DNA from: Oscillospiraceae bacterium
GTDB taxonomy: Bacteria > Bacillota > Clostridia > Oscillospirales > Oscillospiraceae
Length of the DNA stretch: 64,000 nt
Assembly (NCBI GenBank): GCA_031262405.1
Contig: JAISHS010000008.1
Span: forward strand, 1 to 64,000
Direction: 5' to 3'
The first letter of the stretch is position 1; every line of letters begins with the position of its first letter. The translations under genes were made by a program, and so were the position numbers. Of this stretch, positions 8,526 through 17,235 are shown piece after piece. The notes beneath the pieces were generated by a model. It ran no database searches, was not told where the DNA came from, and worked only from the letters and a program-made list of their open reading frames with translations.

Positions 8526-9851
8526 ATGGAAATTTTCAAAAACATCGGGAAAATCCCCTTCGAGGGAAGTCAAAGCAAAAACCCGCTGGCGTTCCGCTAT
8601 TATGACGCGGAGAAGCTCGTTCTGGGCAAGCCCATGAAGGAGCAGCTGAACTTCGCAATGGCGTGGTGGCACAATCTCTGCGCGACGGGCACGGATATGT
8701 TCGGACCCGGCACGGCGGACAAGAGCTTCGGCGCGACCATCGGCACGATGGAGCACGCTAAGGCGAAGGTAGACGCCGGCTTTGAGTTTATGAGCAAGCT
8801 CGGCATCGAGTATTTCTGCTTCCACGACGTAGACCTCATTCCGGAGGCCGCCGATATCAACGAGACCAATAGCCGTCTGGACGAGATCAGCGATTATATT
8901 CTCGAGAAGATGAAGGCCACCGGCATTAAGTGCCTCTGGGGCACCGCGAATATGTTCTCCAACCCGCGCTTCATGAACGGCGCCGGCAGCAGCAACTCCG
9001 CCGACGTATTCTGCTTCGCGGCGGCGCAGATTAAGAAGGCGCTGGACCTCACCGTCAAGTTCGGCGGCGAAGGCTATGTCTTCTGGGGCGGACGCGAGGG
9101 CTATGAGACCCTTCTCAACACGGACGTCAAGTTCGAGCAGGAGAATATTGCGCGTCTGATGCACCTTGCCGTGGACTATGGCAGAAGCATCGGCTTCAAG
9201 GGCGATTTCTTCATCGAGCCGAAGCCGAAGGAGCCGATGAAGCACCAGTACGACTTCGACGCGGCGACCGCCATCGGCTTCCTGCGCCAGTACGGGCTGG
9301 ACAAGGATTTCAAAATGAATATCGAGGCCAACCACGCAACCCTCGCGGGGCACACCTTCCAGCACGACCTGCGCATCTCCGCCATTAACGGAATGCTCGG
9401 CAGCGTCGACGCGAACACCGGCGACGCTCAGCTCGGCTGGGATACGGACGAGTTCCCCTACAGCGTCTATGACACCACTATGGCGATGTATGAAATTCTC
9501 AAGGCAGGCGGACTCAAGCACGGCGGACTCAACTTCGACGCGAAGAACCGCCGCCCGAGCTATACCTATGAGGATATGTTCGAGGGCTTCATCCTCGGCA
9601 TGGACACCTTCGCTCTGGGTCTCATAAAGGCCGCCGCCCTGATTGAGGACGGTCGTCTGGACGAGTTTGTGAAGGATCGCTACTCGAGCTATACCACCGG
9701 AATCGGCGCGAAGATTCGCTCCGGCGAGACAACGCTCGTCGAGCTTGCGGCGAAGGCCGCCGAGCTCAAGACTCCGGCTCTGCCCGGCTCCGGCCGCCAG
9801 GAGCGTCTGGAGAGTATCGTCAACCAGGTGCTGTTTAATGGTGCTAACTGA
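8526..9851 (+). CDS. xylA: Xylose isomerase
   Basis: A 441-residue class II xylose isomerase, converting D-xylose to D-xylulose in the cytoplasm with two divalent metal ions. Recognisable catalytic and metal regions are [11 protein letters not shown] (active-site His near residue 100), [24 protein letters not shown] (metal Glu), [14 protein letters not shown] and GSVDANTGD...WDTDEFP. The start follows a TAGGAG site. The last three codons and the stop lie inside the left arm of a palindromic element (9841-10001). Together with xylB and the transporter it forms a complete xylose uptake and entry route. Confidence 0.97.
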   Translation: MEIFKNIGKIPFEGSQSKNPLAFRYYDAEKLVLGKPMKEQLNFAMAWWHNLCATGTDMFGPGTADKSFGATIGTMEHAKAKVDAGFEFMSKLGIEYFCFHDVDLIPEAADINETNSRLDEISDYILEKMKATGIKCLWGTANMFSNPRFMNGAGSSNSADVFCFAAAQIKKALDLTVKFGGEGYVFWGGREGYETLLNTDVKFEQENIARLMHLAVDYGRSIGFKGDFFIEPKPKEPMKHQYDFDAATAIGFLRQYGLDKDFKMNIEANHATLAGHTFQHDLRISAINGMLGSVDANTGDAQLGWDTDEFPYSVYDTTMAMYEILKAGGLKHGGLNFDAKNRRPSYTYEDMFEGFILGMDTFALGLIKAAALIEDGRLDEFVKDRYSSYTTGIGAKIRSGETTLVELAAKAAELKTPALPGSGRQERLESIVNQVLFNGAN

Positions 9852-10001
9852 CACTAATGCTCAGCACCCATCTTTCGGCGGTTTTTTTGCCATACGTCGT
9901 TGCCACTTCTCGAAATAAACCAATTATTCCATCGAAGCGTCGCCTAGTCTGGCGAAAAATCCGCTCGAAATCTGAACGCTTCGATTAGTGTCAGTCAGCA
10001 C
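9841..10001. repeat. Large palindromic element overlapping the end of xylA
   Basis: The outer 18-bp arm (9841-9858) pairs with 9984-10001 with one mismatch. Further pairs are 9873-9891 with 9951-9972 and a perfect 10-bp pair, ATCGAAGCGT at 9931-9940 with 9976-9985. It is related in outer and inner arms to the element at 6759-6879. The xylA stop codon lies in the left arm. Confidence 0.8.
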
Positions 10002-10030
10002 ATGGGTATAAAATACCAAAACCAATGAAC

Positions 10031-10072
10031 AAACCGGCTGAAAAGGGCTTGCCCCTTTCAGCCGGTTTATTC
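10031..10072. terminator. Bidirectional terminator after xylA
   Basis: AAACCGGCTGAAA (from 10031) pairs with TTTCAGCCGGTTT (to 10067) around a CTTG loop and is followed by ATTCTTTAT. It ends the xylose transcript and also serves the convergent minus-strand gene whose stop overlaps its right arm. Confidence 0.85.
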
Positions 10073-10678
10073 TTTATACGTTCCATTGATCCAATACCAT
10101 CTATTATCGTATTGCACTTTGTTGATAAAATTGCAGTAAAAATCACCGTCTTCCAAACTGGTGTTATAGACATATACAAAGCCGGAGAAGCCCATAAGTA
10201 TCCCGCGATATGTATAAAAAATAATTTTGAAGCTTGTTCCCGTCTTTTCAAGAGTTACCTCGCCACCGCCCTTTGAGAGCCGTGCAAATTCTCTAGTCAG
10301 TTCAATATGCTCATACTCGTCGTATAATTCGAAATTTGACTTAACCATCTGCACCACTTCTTCACGAGCTTCCTTGTTGGAATAGAAATCGTGTTTCAGA
10401 CTAAGTTTATCAAATGGGAACAATAGCTGAGTCGTGATGCAAGATGCGGCAATTGCGAGAGCGACATAGCGCCGAACCGGTTTTTCCTGCTTGTTCATCA
10501 TGAAATACACAATAGAAAACGCTAAGACAAAGAAGACGAGGCCATATAGTAGCAGGAAGTAAAGCGGTGCAAAAAGCGGTGTGATTACGTCCATAGCTTC
10601 CCGCCAAAACCATCGCATGGCAAAAGTAGTAATAGCTATAACTGCCAAGATAACTTCGATCAAACCCGAACGTTTCAT
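10067..10678 (-). CDS. Membrane protein of unknown function
   Basis: A 203-residue protein that I do not recognise. Three hydrophobic segments are visible at about residues 5-23, 34-62 and 70-88, followed by a soluble C-terminal part of about 110 residues. That part contains alternating hydrophobic strands (GEVTLEKTGTSFKIIFYTY) and is presumably outside the membrane. Its stop codon overlaps the bidirectional terminator after xylA. It stands alone, with a repeat-filled 420-bp region upstream, so no functional context is available. Confidence 0.7.
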   Translation of the reverse strand: MKRSGLIEVILAVIAITTFAMRWFWREAMDVITPLFAPLYFLLLYGLVFFVLAFSIVYFMMNKQEKPVRRYVALAIAASCITTQLLFPFDKLSLKHDFYSNKEAREEVVQMVKSNFELYDEYEHIELTREFARLSKGGGEVTLEKTGTSFKIIFYTYRGILMGFSGFVYVYNTSLEDGDFYCNFINKVQYDNRWYWINGTYKE

Positions 10679-10716
10679 CTTACGTTACACCGCCAATCTC
10701 CCGTAATGACGGGGGG

Positions 10717-10737
10717 ATTGCGGGTCAAGCCCGCAAT
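10717..10737. repeat. GTCAAGC-loop hairpin repeat
   Basis: Stem ATTGCGG/CCGCAAT closes the loop GTCAAGC. Two related hairpins with the same loop occur at 21448-21468 and 21478-21498, one with a compensatory stem change. Confidence 0.8.
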
Positions 10738-10780
10738 GACGTGATAATTTTGTTGTCGCCCCGCGACCTCAATATCTCTC

Positions 10781-11095
10781 GTCCTTCGTCCCTCGTCCCT
10801 GCTCGTGACCACGGCACTAGCAAGCGTTACGAAGTAAGCTTGCGTCCCTGACCGCGTAGCGGCACGTGCCAACAGAGCGAAGCGTCATTGGGCTCCTTCT
10901 TTGGGGGATTTACAAGGGGGACATTTCTTCGCAAAGAAAGTCCCCCTTGTACGCTGCCCGCGCAGGGCGCCCGTCCGGCGAGGACGCCCCGCCCGGGCAC
11001 GGGCGACGTCTCCGCTGTCGCCTCAGCGACAGCTGCCTTCGTCCCCGTGCGAAGCACGGGACTACTTTCGTCCCGCGCCCGTGGTGCCGGTGAAC
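10781..11095. repeat. 7-bp repeats followed by multi-hairpin element, copy 2
   Basis: The 420-bp gap 10679-11098 has no supported gene. It holds three GTCCYTS heptads (10781-10801), a nearly continuous hairpin at 10911-10951 (TACAAGGGGGAC pairing with GTCCCCCTTGTA) and a hairpin array. In the array GCCC-GCGCA-GGGC is followed by GTCC-GGCGA-GGAC, then a GGCA-loop stem (10990-11005), linker ACGTCTCC, a CTCA-loop stem (11014-11033), a TTCGTCC linker and a GAA-loop stem (11044-11060). Order, loops and linkers match the copy at 85-222; stems differ. Confidence 0.75.
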
Positions 11096-11098
11096 CAT

Positions 11099-12070
11099 TT
11101 ACAATTTCCGATAGCCGGTGTCGAAATCAACGACATTCCGGAGCGGGCGGCCAAGCAGATAGTTTTCAATATTCTCCAGACAGATATTCCAAATCCTCTG
11201 CTGCTCCAAGCTGTCCGGCGGAAAATCGTTGCCCGAAACATGGGGAGTCAGCAGCAGCCTGTCTTGTGACCAGAGGGGACTTTCCTCCGGCAGCGGCTCT
11301 ATTGTAGTGACGTCCAGCCCCACGCCGAACAAATGCCCCTCCTGCATAACCTTCGCCAAGTCCGACTCCACAATCAAGCTGCCGCGGCCTACGTTGACCA
11401 AAACCGCATCCGGTTTCATGAGCCGAAGCCGCCGCTCGTCCAGAAGCCCGCGCGTTGCCGCGGTGTCCGGGAGCGCGGCGACAACAAGGTCTGCCTGTGC
11501 CAAGAGGGAGTCTATTTCGGTCAGCGTTTTCATCTCGTCATATTCCGGCGGAACGGCGCGAGCTACCCTGCGCACGCCGACGATGCGCTTCACCAGCGGC
11601 CTCATGCGCTTTGCGACCTCCGTGCCGATATCACCCGCCCCGAGAATCAAGAGCGTCGCGTCCTCCAGCGGTTTGCTGTAGCGGCTCATGTGCCACTCAC
11701 AAGAGCGCTGCTGGAGCACATAATCGGGAAATCTCCGGCAGATCGCCAAGACCATACCGACGGCATACTCCGACATATACGCGCCGTATCCGCCGCTCAT
11801 ATTACACAGAATCGCGCCGTTTGAAAAGCAAGAGCTATTGACATATTGGGTTACTCCCGCCCACGCCGTCTGCATAAGCTTCAGCTTCCCGCAATAGCGC
11901 AAATCATCTGCGGTCGGATCGCCCAGCAGGATCGTGGCGCTCTCTAAGAGCTCTCTGTAGCGCTCCTGACGGGGCCAAGTAAACTCCACATTGCAGCGTC
12001 CCTTTGTTATTTCAAGAAGCCGCGCCTTGTATTCCTCTGATAACCTAAGTAAACAAATAAGCTGTTCCAC
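11099..12070 (-). CDS. D-2-hydroxyacid dehydrogenase
   Basis: A 323-residue NAD(P)-dependent dehydrogenase of the D-isomer 2-hydroxyacid family (GyaR/SerA/LdhD fold), which interconverts 2-oxo acids and D-2-hydroxy acids. The Rossmann motif is LILGAGDIGTEVAKRM near residue 140. NVGRGSLIVESDL and the catalytic TPHVSGN (His near residue 280) are present, with the acid in TTIEPLPEESPLW. The GTG start at 12070 follows AAAGGA. Substrate cannot be assigned: neighbours are repeats and a sensor kinase. The C-terminus ends next to the multi-hairpin repeat. Confidence 0.88.
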   Translation of the reverse strand: MEQLICLLRLSEEYKARLLEITKGRCNVEFTWPRQERYRELLESATILLGDPTADDLRYCGKLKLMQTAWAGVTQYVNSSCFSNGAILCNMSGGYGAYMSEYAVGMVLAICRRFPDYVLQQRSCEWHMSRYSKPLEDATLLILGAGDIGTEVAKRMRPLVKRIVGVRRVARAVPPEYDEMKTLTEIDSLLAQADLVVAALPDTAATRGLLDERRLRLMKPDAVLVNVGRGSLIVESDLAKVMQEGHLFGVGLDVTTIEPLPEESPLWSQDRLLLTPHVSGNDFPPDSLEQQRIWNICLENIENYLLGRPLRNVVDFDTGYRKL

Positions 12071-12152
12071 GAAAAAAGTCCTTTCTCCTGCGGCGGCAAA
12101 GCCGGCAGTTTTGTCGATTTAGTTTATTGCCGATGTAGTATTACATAAAAGA

Positions 12153-12184
12153 AGCTGTGGAAACATGGGTCAGTTGCCACAGCT
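12153..12184 (-). terminator. Terminator downstream of the hybrid kinase
   Basis: On the minus strand AGCTGTGG (12177-12184) pairs with CCACAGCTT (12152-12160), followed by CTTTTATG. It lies 40 bp after the kinase stop codon. A second small hairpin with ATCGC/GCGAT arms is nearer the stop at about 12208. Confidence 0.65.
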
Positions 12185-12224
12185 ACTTTTGGGACTAATG
12201 AAGAATCATCGCGAAGCGATAGAA

Positions 12225-15200
12225 TCACTGATTGCTCTGCTCACTGGGCTGCTCACCAACAGCCGCGGGCAGTTTTCTCTGCGCCCGCTTTGCCTTTGGT
12301 TTCTGAGTGCCGACCAGATAATCGGAGAGGATACGCATAAACGACTCGTTGTCGATGGGCTTGGCGATGTGGGCGTTCATTCCGGCGTCCAGGCAGGAAT
12401 CGGCGTCTTCCTTGAAGGCGTTGGCGGTCATCGCGATAATAGGCACCTCGGTATTGAAGAGGCGAATTTCCCGCGTTGCCGTCAGACCGTCCATCACAGG
12501 CATCTGCATATCCATCAAAATGAGGTCATATTTCGTTTTCCGAGCCATTTCGACGCCGATCTCACCGTTTTCAGCCTCGTCGATTATGCAGTCGGTGTCC
12601 TCAAGAATAGCGGTGACGATAAGTCTGTTTACTTCCACATCCTCCACCAGAAGGATTCGCTTGCCCTGGAAATTTAGGACATTGTCGACATTGATGTCAA
12701 TGTTCAGAGTTTTGATAATGCGGTTATAGATATCCGACGGCGGGATGGGCTTGGGCATAAAGTCAATTTCTCCGCGCAGCACGCTGGCGTCAAAGGTCTC
12801 GCGGATGTCCGTCCAGTCGAAGCCGGAGATGATTATCATTTTGCACTGAGGGCAAAGGGCGTGCATACGCAGGGCGGTTTCCGAGCCGGAAATGCCGGGC
12901 ATTTTCCAGTCGATAAAGGCGATTCTATAGGGTCTGCCCGATTCCATGGCCTCTTCCGTCTTCTCCAAGGCCTCAAGCCCGTCTGCGGCGGTGTCGACGC
13001 TGATATAATACTCTCTCAGCACCTCTACGAAGTATTCGGTGATGGAGGGCTCGTCATCCACCACCAGCACTCTGGTATTCTCAAGCGCCTCGGCTACGCT
13101 GCTTGCCGCGACAATGGGGCCGCGCCACTCAAAGGGAACCTCGAAGGTAAAGACAGAGCCCTCGCCCAAAACGCTGCTTACATAAATGGAGCCGCCCATC
13201 AGCTCAACAATCTTCTTGCAGATTGCAAGCCCCAGACCGGTGCCGCCGAACTGTCGGGTAATGGATTTGTCGGCCTGCTCAAATTCGTTGAAGAGCTTAG
13301 AGAGCCCCTCATCGCTGATGCCGATGCCGTTGTCGGCGCAGGAGACCCGGATGAGACGGTCTTCTACAATGTCGGTCGTGACAATAACGGTGCCGCCCTC
13401 GCCGGTGAACTTGACGGCGTTTGAGAGCAGATTGATAAGAACCTGCGAGATGCGCAGCTCATCCGCCCAGATGAGCCGCGGGAACTTTGCGTTATAGACG
13501 ATCTTGAGGGAGATATGTTTTTCGCTTGCCTTGTCTGCAATCGCGTTCACCGCGTGTTCGCAGGTTTTCATGTAGTCGAACTCATTTTCAGAGATCTGCA
13601 TCTTGCCGCTCTCGATTTTGCTCATGTCCAGAACATCGTTTATGAGCGACATGAGGCGGTGACCGGCCTCCTCAATTTTCTCGAGATAGCGCTGACTTTT
13701 TACCGTGTCATGGGTTTTGCGCGCCAGAGAGGTCAGACCGATAATGGCGTTCATAGGCGTGCGGATTTCGTGGGACATAGACGACAGGAACATGGATTTT
13801 GCCATGCTGGCGTCGTTTGCCCGACGCATGGCGTCATACAGCTCGGTGACGTCGGTGAGCACCCAAAGCTCGCCGCTGACCTTTCCGGCATCCAGCCAGT
13901 AGCCCTTTTGGATGCACTCCTTGCCGTCGCGGAAATGCCAGATACACTCCACGTCCTCGTGGGTGCCGCGTATTTTAGAAATTGCCGTGATGTGTTCGTC
14001 GGCGTTGGTGATCATGGAATTCCAATATTCCGACAGGATGTTAAAGTCATGCTCATCGTCGCCGGTGAGGGCATTGTTATAGATATCCTCCCAATTCGGG
14101 AACACAAGGGAATAGGCGTCGTTGGCGACCATGGAGCCGTCCGACAGCACCGCCACGGCGGGGTCCATTACGTTGAAGATTTCGTTGAACATGAGCTTTG
14201 TTTTTGAAAGCTCGGTAATATCGCGCGAAACCCAAAGCTCCACATACTGCCCGGGGCTGACCTCTACGATGTTCGATCTGAAATGCAGCTCGGTGCCGTC
14301 CCTGAAATGCCAGATTCCCTCCTGCTCGCTGAAGGTTTCCCGCAGACGGGCGGCCTGCGCGAGAGCCTCGTCGGTATTTATTATAATTCTTCTCCAAAAC
14401 GCCTTGACGGCGTCGTCGATACCGACTCCGTCTTGATAGATGTCACGCCAGCCGGTAAAGACGCGGGAAAAGGCCTCGTTAGCGAACATTGTGCCGTCCG
14501 GCATGAACAAAATGGCGGGGTCCAGAACCTTAAAGAGGTTGTCAAAGAGCAGGCGGCGGGTTTCAAGCTCGGCGGAGTGCTCGGCGATTTTACGCATTTG
14601 ATCATCGAGGTTGAGAAAGCTGCCCGTGACTCTGGATACCTTGCCCTCGGAGTCCCAGGCGTCGGCATAGCCGAGCACGCGCACCCAGACCAGACCGCCG
14701 GAGACAAAGTTTCTCAGGCGCAAGATGAATGAAAAGGTGCCTTCGCCGCTGCCCTCGAGGAAGGGGTTTAAAACTGAGTCTACGTAGTGCATATCTTCGC
14801 CAAAGGTAATCGCGGACGCGACAAGGTCAAAGTCTCCGAGACTAAAGTCGTCCTTGATTCCCAGCCAGTCGTAATTATCGGCAATCAGCCGGAACTGACG
14901 GGTCTTGACGTCAATTTCCCAGAAATAAGCGCCGGAGAGTCCGATGGTCTTGGCATAGGAAGAGAGCTTTTCCTCCTCCTCGCGAAGAGCCGTAATGTCG
15001 TTGGCGTAGCAGACTACGGCATAGGAGTCTTCATAGGGGATGCGCTTGTAGGAGATGTCGAGATACAGCTCCTTGCCATTCACGATCAGCGCGCTCTCGC
15101 TGTGCGCCTCGCCAAACTGCAGGGCGTCCTTCAGCCGTTCGGTGATGGGCACCGACTGGCGGCCGCCTTTCTGGATAGGCTCGATAAGCTGCGGCACGAT

Positions 15201-15581
15201 CGTGTAGAAGGAGGCGAGCGCTTCTTCTTTAGTTTTGAAGCCGAGCATATTCATAAACGCCTGATTGCAGTCGATGAAATTTAGCTCGTCGTCAAACATC
15301 AGCGCAACATTCGGGTTCTCGTGCACAAGCGCGGAAAAGCTCTCGTGGGCGCTCTGCAGCGCCCGCACATGGGCGTTATAGCGCCTGCGGGAGACGATCA
15401 GCATAATTGTAAAGAACACGGCGATTGCCAGCATGATAATCACGTCCAGCAGGTGCGACGAGCTGAGGCTTCGGAGGGCCGCACTTTCACCGGCAGCAAA
15501 ACAGTTCGTCGCAAGCAGGGGCAGCAGCAGTGCAGCCACACCCGCGCCCAATAGGAACTTGCCCAATTTTTTTCTTTTCAT
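12225..15581 (-). CDS. Hybrid sensor histidine kinase with PAS domains and two receivers
   Basis: A 1118-residue membrane hybrid kinase. A signal-like hydrophobic segment (residues 8-28) and a second helix near 48-65 enclose only a short external loop. Several PAS-type domains follow: the first contains ALMFDDELNFIDCNQAF, and two tandem related modules begin at ...VLDPAILFMPDG and ...VMDPAVAVLSDG. The HisKA H-box MSHEIRTPMN has its phospho-acceptor His near residue 603. HATPase N, G1 and G2 boxes follow, then two receivers with phospho-Asp in FIDWKMPG (about 890) and LMDMQMPVMDG (about 1022). No output-domain regulator gene is adjacent. ATG 15581 has AGGAG 7 bases upstream. Confidence 0.93.
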   Translation of the reverse strand: MKRKKLGKFLLGAGVAALLLPLLATNCFAAGESAALRSLSSSHLLDVIIMLAIAVFFTIMLIVSRRRYNAHVRALQSAHESFSALVHENPNVALMFDDELNFIDCNQAFMNMLGFKTKEEALASFYTIVPQLIEPIQKGGRQSVPITERLKDALQFGEAHSESALIVNGKELYLDISYKRIPYEDSYAVVCYANDITALREEEEKLSSYAKTIGLSGAYFWEIDVKTRQFRLIADNYDWLGIKDDFSLGDFDLVASAITFGEDMHYVDSVLNPFLEGSGEGTFSFILRLRNFVSGGLVWVRVLGYADAWDSEGKVSRVTGSFLNLDDQMRKIAEHSAELETRRLLFDNLFKVLDPAILFMPDGTMFANEAFSRVFTGWRDIYQDGVGIDDAVKAFWRRIIINTDEALAQAARLRETFSEQEGIWHFRDGTELHFRSNIVEVSPGQYVELWVSRDITELSKTKLMFNEIFNVMDPAVAVLSDGSMVANDAYSLVFPNWEDIYNNALTGDDEHDFNILSEYWNSMITNADEHITAISKIRGTHEDVECIWHFRDGKECIQKGYWLDAGKVSGELWVLTDVTELYDAMRRANDASMAKSMFLSSMSHEIRTPMNAIIGLTSLARKTHDTVKSQRYLEKIEEAGHRLMSLINDVLDMSKIESGKMQISENEFDYMKTCEHAVNAIADKASEKHISLKIVYNAKFPRLIWADELRISQVLINLLSNAVKFTGEGGTVIVTTDIVEDRLIRVSCADNGIGISDEGLSKLFNEFEQADKSITRQFGGTGLGLAICKKIVELMGGSIYVSSVLGEGSVFTFEVPFEWRGPIVAASSVAEALENTRVLVVDDEPSITEYFVEVLREYYISVDTAADGLEALEKTEEAMESGRPYRIAFIDWKMPGISGSETALRMHALCPQCKMIIISGFDWTDIRETFDASVLRGEIDFMPKPIPPSDIYNRIIKTLNIDINVDNVLNFQGKRILLVEDVEVNRLIVTAILEDTDCIIDEAENGEIGVEMARKTKYDLILMDMQMPVMDGLTATREIRLFNTEVPIIAMTANAFKEDADSCLDAGMNAHIAKPIDNESFMRILSDYLVGTQKPKAKRAQRKLPAAVGEQPSEQSNQ

Positions 15582-15587
15582 AAACAC

Positions 15588-15815
15588 GCTCCTGTCTAAT
15601 AATCGACGGCGTTACGACAAGCCGACAAACGCCCCATCTTTAAGAACATACGGGGCATTCTATCGGCGTGGATATTTCAAAAAAATGTTTTAAGTCATTA
15701 TGTATTATTATATTGTCTTAATATTAACACGTGTTTATTTCGGTGTCAATAACTATTGCTGGCAATATGATTTTTCATGACAAAAATTGACCATTATTTT
15801 TGTGCAAAATGACAA
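15588..15815. other. Kinase leader and A+T-rich spacer without genes
   Basis: The 323-bp gap between the kinase and the BMP lipoprotein gene contains no gene. In the kinase leader (minus strand) GCCGA (15621-15625) can pair with TCGGC (15663-15667), enclosing a GCCCC/GGGGC stem (15631-15635 with 15652-15656). I do not recognise this as a known riboswitch. Bases 15690-15800 are A+T-rich with a palindrome AACACGTGTT near 15730 and probably hold the kinase promoter. Confidence 0.45.
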
Positions 15816-15837
15816 GGGCTGCTCAAACGAGCAGCCC
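15816..15837 (-). terminator. Terminator of the xpt-BMP transcript
   Basis: A perfect 9-bp stem GGGCTGCTC/GAGCAGCCC with a 4-nt loop lies 74 bp after the BMP gene stop. On the minus strand it is followed by TTGTCATTTTG. Confidence 0.75.
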
Positions 15838-15855
15838 CAGCTTGTTTTGTGATGT

Positions 15856-15905
15856 GTCGCTTCGCGACTCCATCTATCTAATATCTAATATCTTATATCT
15901 ATTAT
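15856..15905. repeat. 7-bp tandem repeat, ATTATCT class, with hairpin
   Basis: Five heptads (15871-15905: CATCTAT, CTAATAT, CTAATAT, CTTATAT, CTATTAT) adjoin a small hairpin GTCGC-TTC-GCGAC at 15856-15868. The array starts 5 bases after the BMP gene stop (minus strand). The hairpin, the CCATCTATCTA junction and the number of units are shared with 53295-53346. Confidence 0.85.
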
Positions 15906-15910
15906 CTGCC

Positions 15911-17113
15911 CTACTCGCTAAGCTCCGTTATCCCGTCGATGCGCAGGGAGAAGCTCGGCGCGGACATGAAGAAGCTCTCGTGATAGTAGCCGTCAAACAC
16001 TGCCTCGTCGGCGTCGTTGACAAAGTCGCCGTCGGTGTCGGTGGCGAAGGCAGCCGTGACTTCCTGTCCGCCGACCGTGAAGGTGGAGGTGTCAAATACG
16101 TTCAAGGTACCGGCCTTGATTGCCGCGACTGCCGCGTCAACGGCCTCCTTAGAGCCCGCGGCGCAGGACTCGCCAAGCGCGGAAATCTTAACCGCGTCCT
16201 CGGCATAACCGGCACTGTAATCAGACTCAATCTTGCCATCATTTAGGATGTCCTCAAGAATTTCCTTGTACATAACAACCCAGTTGTTCTGAGCGCTTGT
16301 CAGAGCGGCGGTCGGGGCAACGGAGAGCATATCGATGTTGTAGCCCACGGAGTAGACGACGGCGCCGCCGTCATGCTTGGCCTGAACGGCGCTCGGAGCT
16401 CCCGTTGAGTCGGCGTGCTGACCGACGATGACCGCGCCGCGCGCCATAAGCGCGTCAGCCGCCGCGCCTTCGGCGGTGATGTCAAACCAGCTGTTGGTGT
16501 AAATTACGTCCATGTGCGCGTCGGGAACTATAGAGCGAATTCCGAGGAAGAAGGCCGTATAGCCGCTGACGACCTCGGCATAGGGATAAGCGCCCACATA
16601 GCCGACATAGGGATCGGTGACTTCGCCGTTGTCGAGCAGCTCCTGGAGCTTCATTCCCGCGACTATGCCGGAGACATAGCGGGACTCATAGATGTTGTCA
16701 AAGTAGTTGCAGAAGTTAGAAAGCCCCGCGGTTCTGGCAGCGGTTCCCGTGGCGTGGCAGAAGAAGATGTCGGGATATTCCGCCGCGGCCTGCTTTATAT
16801 AGCTCTCGTGGCCAAAGCTGTTGGCGAAGATGACCTTGCAGCCCTGCTCGGCGAGATCAACCGCCGCGTCATAGGCGCTCTCATCCTCGGGAATGGAGAA
16901 CTTATAGACGAGATTCTCCTCGCCTATGCCCAGCTCCTTAACCGCGTTCAAAATGCCTTCCATGTGAGCATAGGTGTAGCCCTCGTTCTCGTCGCCGATC
17001 AGTATAATGCCAACCTTCATGTCCGAATCGGCGGACTCCTTGCTGTCGCCGCCGCAGGCAACCAGCGCCGTGATCATGACCAGAGCCAGAAGCGCAGTGA
17101 GAATTCTTTTCAT
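15911..17113 (-). CDS. BMP-family nucleoside/purine ABC binding lipoprotein
   Basis: A 400-residue lipoprotein of the Bmp/Med/PnrA family, which binds nucleosides outside the cell for ABC import. The signal peptide ends at the lipobox ALVAC (Cys20). Family signatures include GDENEGYTYAHMEG, VIFANSFGHE, YVGYVGAYPYAEVVSGYTAFFLG and IVGQHADSTG. It lies downstream of xpt on the same strand, which suggests a purine ligand. Its own permease and ATPase genes are not adjacent; a Nup-like set without a binding protein is at 49571-53194. GGAGG precedes the ATG. Confidence 0.9.
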   Translation of the reverse strand: MKRILTALLALVMITALVACGGDSKESADSDMKVGIILIGDENEGYTYAHMEGILNAVKELGIGEENLVYKFSIPEDESAYDAAVDLAEQGCKVIFANSFGHESYIKQAAAEYPDIFFCHATGTAARTAGLSNFCNYFDNIYESRYVSGIVAGMKLQELLDNGEVTDPYVGYVGAYPYAEVVSGYTAFFLGIRSIVPDAHMDVIYTNSWFDITAEGAAADALMARGAVIVGQHADSTGAPSAVQAKHDGGAVVYSVGYNIDMLSVAPTAALTSAQNNWVVMYKEILEDILNDGKIESDYSAGYAEDAVKISALGESCAAGSKEAVDAAVAAIKAGTLNVFDTSTFTVGGQEVTAAFATDTDGDFVNDADEAVFDGYYHESFFMSAPSFSLRIDGITELSE

Positions 17114-17140
17114 TTCATTTCCTCCGTAATTATTTCTTTT

Positions 17141-17169
17141 GGCGGTTCCGGTTTTGGGCCGGAACCGCC
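17141..17169 (-). other. Hairpin between xpt and the BMP gene
   Basis: A perfect 11-bp stem GGCGGTTCCGG/CCGGAACCGCC is followed on the minus strand by A-rich rather than T-rich sequence. It is more likely an mRNA processing or stability element than a terminator. Confidence 0.55.
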
Positions 17170-17235
17170 TCTATCTCCGAAACCACTATTGCGGTTAAGG
17201 AACACTTTTGTGTGGGCTCTCGAGAGAGACCCCCG

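Noticed and set aside
8445..9854. 469-codon open frame opposite xylA
   Set aside because: Also a shadow frame. Xylose isomerase motifs on the plus strand are decisive, and the antisense protein is low-complexity in Val, Glu and Arg.
10866..11307. Several short frames over the repeat-filled gap and into the dehydrogenase
   Set aside because: They translate hairpin repeats and the dehydrogenase antisense strand, are Pro/Arg-rich, and lack ribosome sites or domains.
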